Below, piece by piece: positions 56,276 through 63,618 of a stretch of DNA of 63,618 nt. The stretch lies in the NCBI GenBank assembly GCA_009773375.1, contig WRPH01000025.1:1-63618 (forward strand), in the 5' to 3' direction. The notes under the pieces were generated by a model, which was not told the origin of the DNA, searched no databases, and worked only from the letters and a program-made list of their open reading frames with translations. This DNA comes from Paracoccaceae bacterium. Its GTDB lineage: Bacteria > Pseudomonadota > Alphaproteobacteria > Rhodobacterales > Rhodobacteraceae. A program made the position numbers and the translations under genes. Numbering within the stretch: position 1 is the stretch's first letter; each line of letters starts with the position of its first letter.

Positions 56276-56680
56276 ATGTGCCGCCTCTGCACCAGAATTG
56301 CTGCCGGAACGCTCGCCTTGGGCGTGCTGTTCGGCTGCGCTGGTGGCGAGCAGGGCGCAAAAGGACCTGCGAACCCGGAATACCTGGGCATCGAGACGTT
56401 GCTTCTGGATGGTGATCTGGTGAATTTCCGCGTGGAAATGACCGGCGCGCGCAATAATGCTGACGTGGCGGCCTATGCTGCCTGTGCGGCGGCGCAGTAT
56501 GCGTTGATCCGGGGCTTCGGATTTGCGCGTCATGTGCGGACAAATGTTGATAAACAGGGTGGAACTTGGCGCGGGGATGCGGTTTACACCATCTCGGCGG
56601 CGCTGCCCCGCGGGTTGAAAACGATAGATGCCGAAGTAACCGTGCGCGATTGTGGCGCGCAAGGGATACCAACGGTTTAA
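56276..56680 (+). CDS. Putative lipoprotein, nuo accessory gene
   Basis: A 134-residue protein with lipobox VLFGC (Cys at residue 21), although the N-terminus MCRLCTRIAAG carries two extra Cys. The mature part LGIETLLLDGDLVNFRVEMTGARNNADVAAYAACAAAQYALIRGFGFARHVRTN looks like a small periplasmic alpha/beta domain. No family recognised. It sits between nuoG and nuoH. Confidence 0.7.
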   Translation: MCRLCTRIAAGTLALGVLFGCAGGEQGAKGPANPEYLGIETLLLDGDLVNFRVEMTGARNNADVAAYAACAAAQYALIRGFGFARHVRTNVDKQGGTWRGDAVYTISAALPRGLKTIDAEVTVRDCGAQGIPTV

Positions 56681-56695
56681 AGGACGTGAGGGATC

Positions 56696-58212
<1,517 letters not shown>

Positions 58213-58216
58213 TGTG

Positions 58217-58627
58217 ATGACAGACGCATTCAACCAGATCTTCAAGCAGATGATGGAACAGGGCCAGCAAATGGCCAAGGCGTTTGCGCCCGGCCTTGAG
58301 GGCGTGGATGTGAAGGCGTTTGAGAAGCTTTTCCCGGCGATGCCGAAGGAAATGCTGGAAGCGTTCTTCGGCAAGACCTTCAACCCGGAAGGCCTTGATG
58401 CGCGCACCCGGTTTCTGGTGACGATTGCGGCGCTGACCGTGCTTGGGCCACTGGGCGAGGCGCAGATGCGGACGACTGTGATGAATGCGGTTGCCGCCGG
58501 GGCCACCAAACGCGAGATCGCGGAAGTGATCTGGCAAATGTCGATGTTCGGCGGCGTGCCCGCCATGCAGAAGGCGCTTGAGATTGCGCAAGCCGTCTTT
58601 GCCGAAACCGAGGAGAAAGCGCCATGA
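58217..58627 (+). CDS. Carboxymuconolactone decarboxylase-family protein, nuo accessory gene
   Basis: A 136-residue helical protein. The core [61 protein letters not shown] is the CMD/AhpD fold. The CxxC of AhpD-type peroxidases is absent, so it is not a thiol peroxidase; a gamma-carboxymuconolactone decarboxylase-like or non-catalytic role is open. It overlaps nuoJ by 4 bases (ATGA). Confidence 0.8.
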   Translation: MTDAFNQIFKQMMEQGQQMAKAFAPGLEGVDVKAFEKLFPAMPKEMLEAFFGKTFNPEGLDARTRFLVTIAALTVLGPLGEAQMRTTVMNAVAAGATKREIAEVIWQMSMFGGVPAMQKALEIAQAVFAETEEKAP

Positions 58628-59238
58628 GCGTTGCAGATTTGGCCTTCTACGCCTTTTCCACCGTCACAATTGCGGCGGGGTTGCTGGTGACGCTGTCGCG
58701 CAACCCGGTGCATTCGGTGCTGTGGCTGATCCTGGCCTTCCTGTCCTCGGCGGGGCTGTTCGTGCTGCTGGGGGCTGAATTCGTGGCGATGCTGCTGATC
58801 ATCGTCTATGTCGGCGCGGTCGCGGTGCTGTTCCTGTTCGTGGTGATGATGCTGGATATCGACTTTGCCGAGTTAAAGGGCGAAATGGCGCGTTATATGC
58901 CGCTTGGCCTGCTGGTTGGCGTGGTGATCATCATGCAGCTGGTGCTGGGCGTTGGCGCTTGGGTGCAGGCGGAAGGTGCGATGGGGCTGCGCGCCGCCGT
59001 GACGCCGGACATGGCGCAGGTGGAAAACACCCGCGCGCTGGGGCTGCTGATTTACGACAAGTATCTGATGCTGTTCCAGCTGTCCGGGCTTGTGCTGCTG
59101 GTGGCGATGATCGGCGCGATCGTTCTGACGCTGCGGCACCGCAAGGATGTGAAGCGGCAGAACGTGTTGCACCAGATGTGGCGCGACCCGGCGAAGGCGA
59201 TGGAGCTGATCGACGTGAAGCCGGGGCAGGGGCTCTAG
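58624..59238 (+). CDS. nuoJ: NADH-quinone oxidoreductase subunit NuoJ
   Basis: A 204-residue membrane subunit with five helices; [29 protein letters not shown] is the conserved TM3 region (pi-bulge). Part of the E-channel with NuoK and NuoH. Confidence 0.95.
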   Translation: MSVADLAFYAFSTVTIAAGLLVTLSRNPVHSVLWLILAFLSSAGLFVLLGAEFVAMLLIIVYVGAVAVLFLFVVMMLDIDFAELKGEMARYMPLGLLVGVVIIMQLVLGVGAWVQAEGAMGLRAAVTPDMAQVENTRALGLLIYDKYLMLFQLSGLVLLVAMIGAIVLTLRHRKDVKRQNVLHQMWRDPAKAMELIDVKPGQGL

Positions 59239-59239
59239 T

Positions 59240-59282
59240 CGATTTCCGCGCGGAAATCGGCTGCGAAATTCGGGTGAATTTC
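59240..59282. repeat. Palindromes in the nuoJ-nuoK gap
   Basis: CGATTTCCGCGCGGAAATCG (59240-59259) is a perfect palindrome, followed by the hairpin GAAATTC/GAATTTC (59265-59271 and 59276-59282). The 112-base gap is the largest inside this otherwise tightly spaced operon. Confidence 0.6.
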
Positions 59283-59350
59283 GTCGGGACTGAATATTGC
59301 GGGGTAACCTGCTGCAAGACTGTAACGGGCAACGACCCGGAGGGACGAAA

Positions 59351-59656
59351 ATGGTAGGACTTGAACATTACCTGATTGTGGCGGCGGCTTTGTTCGTCAT
59401 CGGGATTTTCGGCATCTTCCTGAACCGGAAGAACGTCATCGTTATCCTGATGTCGATTGAACTGATGCTGCTTGCGGTCAACATCAACTTCGTCGCCTTC
59501 TCGTCGCAACTGGGCGATCTGGTGGGGCAGGTCTTCACCATGTTCATCCTGACCGTTGCCGCCGCCGAGGCTGCGATTGGCCTTGCGATCCTTGTGGTGT
59601 TCTTCCGCAACCGCGGCACCATCGACGTCGAAGACGTCAACGTGATGAAAGGCTAA
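59351..59656 (+). CDS. nuoK: NADH-quinone oxidoreductase subunit NuoK
   Basis: A 101-residue subunit with three helices. It carries the conserved Glu residues in [16 protein letters not shown] and [17 protein letters not shown] needed for proton translocation. AGGGAC precedes the ATG. Confidence 0.96.
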   Translation: MVGLEHYLIVAAALFVIGIFGIFLNRKNVIVILMSIELMLLAVNINFVAFSSQLGDLVGQVFTMFILTVAAAEAAIGLAILVVFFRNRGTIDVEDVNVMKG

Positions 59657-59660
59657 GCCC

Positions 59661-61835
59661 ATGGCAACGATCATCCTTTTTGCGCCGCTGATCGGCTCCA
59701 TCCTGTGCGGCTTTGGCTGGCGGTTGATCGGGGAAAAGGCGGCAACCTGGCTTGCTACCCTGCTGTTGTTCGTGGCGGCGGTGCTGTCGTGGAACATCTT
59801 CCTGACCTTTGACGGCGAGACCCAGCACATCACCGTGCTGCGCTTCATCGAATCCGGTTCGCTGACGACCGAGTGGGGCATCCGGCTCGACCGGATGTCG
59901 GCGATCATGCTGGTGGTGGTGAACTCGGTTTCGGCCTTGGTGCACCTCTATTCGATCGGCTACATGGCGCATGATGAAAACTGGTCACATGGCGAAAGCT
60001 ATCGGCCGCGGTTCTTTGCCTACCTGTCGTTCTTTACCTTTGCGATGCTGGCGCTGATCACTTCTGACAGCCTTGTGCAGATGTTCTTCGGCTGGGAAGG
60101 CGTGGGCGTTGCCTCGTATCTGCTGATCGGTTTCTATTACAAGAAACCAAGCGCTAATGCGGCGGCGATGAAGGCGTTTGTGGTCAACCGGGTGGGTGAC
60201 TTCGGCTTTGCCTTGGGCATCTTCGCGCTGTTCTACCTGACCGACAGCGTCAATTTTGACGACGTGTTTGCGGCGGCACCGAAGCTGGCGGAAACCAACC
60301 TGCGCTTCCTGTGGACCGAGTGGAACGCGGCGAACCTGATTGGCGTGCTGTTGTTCATCGGCGCGATGGGCAAATCGGCGCAGTTGTTCCTGCACACCTG
60401 GTTGCCGGACGCGATGGAAGGCCCGACGCCGGTGTCGGCGCTGATCCACGCGGCCACCATGGTGACGGCGGGGGTGTTTCTGGTCTGCCGGATGTCGCCG
60501 ATTTATGAATTTGCACCCGATGCCAAGACGATGATTGTCGTTGTTGGGGCCACCACGGCGTTCTTTGCAGCTACGGTGGGTCTGGTGCAGAACGACATCA
60601 AGCGAGTGATCGCTTATTCGACCTGTTCGCAGCTTGGTTATATGTTCGTCGCGGCTGGCGTGGGTGTTTACCCGGTGGCGATGTTCCATCTGTTCACGCA
60701 TGCGTTTTTCAAGGCGATGCTGTTCCTTGGCGCAGGCTCGGTGATCCATGCGATGCACCATGAGCAGGACATGCGGAATTATGGCGGGCTGCGCAAGAAA
60801 GTGCCGTTCACCTTCTGGGCGATGCTGATCGGCACGCTGGCGATCACTGGGGTTGGTATTCCGCTGACGCATTACGGCTTCGCGGGCTTCCTGTCGAAGG
60901 ATGCGGTGATTGAAAGCGCTTGGGTTGGTTCGAACTATGCCTTCACCCTGCTGGTGATCGCGGCCTTCATGACCTCGTTCTATTCGTGGCGGCTGATGTT
61001 CATGACCTTCTTTGGTGCGCCGCGCGGCGATGCCGAGAAGCATGCGCATGCGCATGAAAGCCCGGCGGTGATGCTGGTGCCGCTGGCGGTGCTGGCGATG
61101 GGCGCGATCTTTGCCGGGATGGTCTGGTATAACAGCTTCTTCGGCGATGAGGCCAAGATGCGGGCCTGGTTCGGTATAGAGGCCGCAGCGCAGGGCGAAG
61201 CAGCTGCGACCGACCATGGCACTGAGGCCGCTGCTACCGAAGCTGCTCCGGTTGACGCTGCGAGCTCGGAACACACGAACGAGGCGGCACCCGCTGCACC
61301 GGAAGCTGTGACCACCGAAGCGGCTCCGGCTACGACGGCAGAGGTGGTCGCGACGGAAGCCGCAGCACCCGAAGCCGGGGTTGCCCCGAAGGGCGCGATC
61401 TATCTGGGCGCGGATAACCATGTGATCCACGAAGCGCATAATGCGCCGACCTGGGTGAAGGTGTCGCCATTCGTGGCGATGGTGCTGGGCTTCTTGCTGG
61501 CGTGGAAGTTCTACATCCGCAGCCCCGAGCTGCCGGGCAAACTGGCGGCACAACAGCGCCCGCTCTACCTGTTCTTGCTGAACAAGTGGTATTTCGACGA
61601 GCTTTACGACGCGATATTCGTGAAGCCGGCGCTGTGGCTGGGCCGTTTCCTGTGGAAGCGCGGCGATGAGAAGGTGATCGATGGCACGCTGAACGGTGTG
61701 GCGTTGGGGATCATCCCGTTCTTCACGAAACTCGCGGGTCGGTGGCAATCCGGCTACGTCTTTACATATGCCTTCGCGATGGTGCTGGGGATTGCTGCCC
61801 TGCTGACCTGGATGACGCTTACGGTGGGGCACTAA
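59661..61835 (+). CDS. nuoL: NADH-quinone oxidoreductase subunit NuoL with Ala/Glu-rich insert
   Basis: A 724-residue antiporter-like subunit, about 100 residues longer than a usual NuoL. The core shows [49 protein letters not shown] and the long lateral helix at the C-terminus. Residues about 507-576 are a low-complexity Ala/Glu/Thr segment ([23 protein letters not shown]) placed in the loop before the lateral helix. The insert probably faces solvent. Otherwise normal. Confidence 0.95.
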   Translation: MATIILFAPLIGSILCGFGWRLIGEKAATWLATLLLFVAAVLSWNIFLTFDGETQHITVLRFIESGSLTTEWGIRLDRMSAIMLVVVNSVSALVHLYSIGYMAHDENWSHGESYRPRFFAYLSFFTFAMLALITSDSLVQMFFGWEGVGVASYLLIGFYYKKPSANAAAMKAFVVNRVGDFGFALGIFALFYLTDSVNFDDVFAAAPKLAETNLRFLWTEWNAANLIGVLLFIGAMGKSAQLFLHTWLPDAMEGPTPVSALIHAATMVTAGVFLVCRMSPIYEFAPDAKTMIVVVGATTAFFAATVGLVQNDIKRVIAYSTCSQLGYMFVAAGVGVYPVAMFHLFTHAFFKAMLFLGAGSVIHAMHHEQDMRNYGGLRKKVPFTFWAMLIGTLAITGVGIPLTHYGFAGFLSKDAVIESAWVGSNYAFTLLVIAAFMTSFYSWRLMFMTFFGAPRGDAEKHAHAHESPAVMLVPLAVLAMGAIFAGMVWYNSFFGDEAKMRAWFGIEAAAQGEAAATDHGTEAAATEAAPVDAASSEHTNEAAPAAPEAVTTEAAPATTAEVVATEAAAPEAGVAPKGAIYLGADNHVIHEAHNAPTWVKVSPFVAMVLGFLLAWKFYIRSPELPGKLAAQQRPLYLFLLNKWYFDELYDAIFVKPALWLGRFLWKRGDEKVIDGTLNGVALGIIPFFTKLAGRWQSGYVFTYAFAMVLGIAALLTWMTLTVGH

Positions 61836-61839
61836 GACC

Positions 61840-63372
61840 ATGACTTACCTTCTTTCGATCATCACCTTCCTGCCGGCAGTCGCGGCGGCCATTCTGGCGC
61901 TGTTCTTGCGCGGATCAGGCGAGGCTACGGCCAATAATGCCAAATGGCTGGCGCTGATCGCCACTTCGGCGACCTTTCTGATCTCGCTGATCCTGTTGGT
62001 CGGGTTTGACCCTGCCAATCCGGGCATGCAGTTCGTCGAGGAAGGCTCGTGGATTGCGGGGCTGCATTACAAGATGGGCGTGGACGGGATCTCCATTCTG
62101 TTCGTGCTGCTGACCACCTTCTTGATGCCGATCACCATCCTGTCGTGCTGGGGTGTTGAAACCCGCGTCAAGGAATACATGATCGCCTTCCTGCTGCTGG
62201 AAAGCCTGATGCTGGGCGTGTTCATGGCGCTGGATCTGGTGCTGTTCTACCTGTTCTTCGAGGCAGGTCTGATCCCGATGTTCCTGATCATCGGCATCTG
62301 GGGTGGGCAAAACCGGATTTATGCCGCGTTCAAGTTCTTCCTTTATACCTTCCTCGGCTCCGTGCTGATGCTGGTTGCGATGATCGCCATGTATATGGCG
62401 GCGGGCACTACCGATATTCCGACGCTGATGGCGTTTGAATTCTCGTCCGAGCCGATGGCGGTGCTGGGCATGACCATCACGGGTGGTCTGCAAACGCTGC
62501 TGTTCCTTGCCTTCTTCGCCAGCTTCGCGGTGAAGATGCCGATGTGGCCGGTGCACACCTGGTTGCCGGATGCCCACGTGCAGGCACCGACGGGTGGCTC
62601 TGTGGTGCTGGCGGCGATCATGCTGAAGATGGGCGGCTATGGCTTCCTGCGCTTCAGCCTGCCGATGTTCCCGGTCGGGTCGGCGGTGATGGCGGATCTG
62701 GTGTTCTGGATGTCGGCGATTGCGATTGTTTATACCTCGCTGGTGGCGCTGGCGCAGGAAGACATGAAAAAGCTGATCGCCTATTCGTCGGTGGCCCACA
62801 TGGGCTATGTAACGATGGGGATTTTCGCCGCGAACCAGCAAGGTGTGGATGGGGCGATTTTTCAGATGATCAGCCACGGCTTCATTTCGGGCGCGATGTT
62901 CCTGTGTGTTGGCGTGATTTATGACCGCATGCACACCCGCGAGATCGACGCCTATGGCGGTCTGGTGAGCCGGATGCCGGCTTATGCGCTGGTGTTCATG
63001 TTCTTCACCATGGCGAACGTCGGTCTGCCGGGCACCAGTGGGTTCATCGGCGAATTCCTTGTGCTGGCCGGGATTTTCCAGGTCAACACCTGGGTTGCGG
63101 CCGTGGCGACTACAGGCGTGATCTTGTCGGCGGCTTACGGGTTGTACCTCTATCGCCGCGTTGCCTTTGGCGCGCTGGTGAAAGAGGCGCTGGCGACCAT
63201 TCAGGACATGAGTCGTCGGGAGCGGGCGATCTTTGCGCCGCTGATCGTGATGACCCTGTTGCTGGGTGTCTATCCGGCGCTTGTCACCGATATCATTGGG
63301 CCGTCGGTGGCCCAGCTTGTTACAGATTACCACGCCTCCATTCCCGCGGTTGCGGAAGTGGCAACGCACTGA
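61840..63372 (+). CDS. nuoM: NADH-quinone oxidoreductase subunit NuoM
   Basis: A 510-residue antiporter-like subunit: [20 protein letters not shown] with the conserved Glu, [33 protein letters not shown] and the Lys-containing central helix region [17 protein letters not shown]. Starts 4 bases after the nuoL stop. Confidence 0.96.
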   Translation: MTYLLSIITFLPAVAAAILALFLRGSGEATANNAKWLALIATSATFLISLILLVGFDPANPGMQFVEEGSWIAGLHYKMGVDGISILFVLLTTFLMPITILSCWGVETRVKEYMIAFLLLESLMLGVFMALDLVLFYLFFEAGLIPMFLIIGIWGGQNRIYAAFKFFLYTFLGSVLMLVAMIAMYMAAGTTDIPTLMAFEFSSEPMAVLGMTITGGLQTLLFLAFFASFAVKMPMWPVHTWLPDAHVQAPTGGSVVLAAIMLKMGGYGFLRFSLPMFPVGSAVMADLVFWMSAIAIVYTSLVALAQEDMKKLIAYSSVAHMGYVTMGIFAANQQGVDGAIFQMISHGFISGAMFLCVGVIYDRMHTREIDAYGGLVSRMPAYALVFMFFTMANVGLPGTSGFIGEFLVLAGIFQVNTWVAAVATTGVILSAAYGLYLYRRVAFGALVKEALATIQDMSRRERAIFAPLIVMTLLLGVYPALVTDIIGPSVAQLVTDYHASIPAVAEVATH

Positions 63373-63384
63373 AGGACACCAGAG

Positions 63385-63618
63385 ATGAACGCGACTGATC
63401 TTCAAATCGTTCTGCCCGAGGTGATCCTTGCGCTTTATGCCATGGCTGCACTGTTGTTCGCGGTTTACGCAGGTAAAGACGCTTTGACCGGGGCAATCAC
63501 TTGGGCCACGGCGGGGGTGTTTGTGGCGCTGGCGGGCTATATCGGCTTCTCGGGTGAGGGCGCGAATATCGCTTTCGGGGGCATGTTCGTCGATGATGCC
63601 TTTGCGCGTTTTGCCAAG
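63385..63618 (+). CDS. nuoN: NADH-quinone oxidoreductase subunit NuoN, truncated by right edge
   Basis: The first 78 codons are present (MNATDLQIVLPEVILALYAMAALLFAVYAG, two helices). The start is 12 bases after the nuoM stop. Last gene of the complex I set; the rest lies outside. Confidence 0.93.
   Translation, partial: MNATDLQIVLPEVILALYAMAALLFAVYAGKDALTGAITWATAGVFVALAGYIGFSGEGANIAFGGMFVDDAFARFAK

Noticed and set aside
59985..61841. 618-residue open frame on the minus strand
   Set aside because: Antisense to nuoL, His/Arg-rich, no start signal or known motif.

Overview
The window is a gene-dense, GC-rich chromosomal segment of an alphaproteobacterium, almost certainly of the order Rhodobacterales. 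Evidence: a complete type I NADH dehydrogenase (nuo) operon interspersed with the small accessory genes typical of that order (DUF5337, DUF5333, DUF3291 and others), a NuoE with a long C-terminal extension, Rhodobacterales-style hypothetical proteins, and GC-rich intergenic repeats. No phage, insertion sequence, CRISPR array or rRNA operon is visible, and no stretch longer than 300 bases lacks a gene.

Layout. 1-9 kb: a truncated Pro/Glu-rich protein, a SIMPL-domain periplasmic protein, O-acetylhomoserine sulfhydrylase (metY), small secreted or VOC-family proteins, an RTX-like secreted protein, a glycosyltransferase-like protein and a dimethylarginine dimethylaminohydrolase-like enzyme, then tRNA-Tyr with clear promoter and terminator. 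9-16.5 kb: rlmB, a CoA-binding protein, a stand-alone Ada zinc-domain protein, DUF2147, then late histidine genes in two facing units (hisA-hisF-hisE rightward, hisB-hisH leftward), and a phosphohexomutase. 16.5-25 kb: an L,D-transpeptidase lipoprotein, kynU-kynA (tryptophan to anthranilate) with a perfect palindrome upstream, a membrane methyltransferase-like gene, the transhydrogenase pair pntA-pntB and a DUF3422 membrane protein. 25-37.5 kb: an accessory uptake and catabolic block, with a five-gene oligopeptide-type ABC transporter facing an ArgE-like deacylase, a FAD amino acid oxidase-like protein, an Hsp70-like protein and two tandem M20D amidohydrolases. The first M20D copy carries a one-base frameshift that joins it in frame to the second. 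37.5-47 kb: moaA, a lipoprotein, a cluster of RNA hairpins, glmU-glmS-alkD (UDP-GlcNAc supply plus DNA alkylation repair), a phosphoglycolate phosphatase, an efflux pump overlapping a DegT-type aminotransferase, and creA. 47.3-63.6 kb: nuoA to nuoN (nuoN truncated by the right edge) with seven inserted accessory genes.

The most unusual non-coding signal is a family of intergenic elements found at gene 3' ends. One form (a CU-rich segment, then AAATATCC, then one or two GC hairpins) follows the stop codons of rlmB, hisA, hisB and creA in the same orientation; in rlmB and creA the similarity starts at the stop codon itself. A second form makes long hairpins after the SIMPL gene and between kynU and kynA. 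A different 29-bp palindromic repeat occurs after hisE and upstream of the Hsp70-like gene.

Nothing here is clearly a new defence or mobile system. The best leads are the 3'-end repeat family, the frameshift-fused amidohydrolase pair, the kyn palindrome, the NuoE and NuoL extensions with the accessory nuo genes, and the stand-alone Ada domain. Assignments rest on motif recognition by eye; no database search was run.
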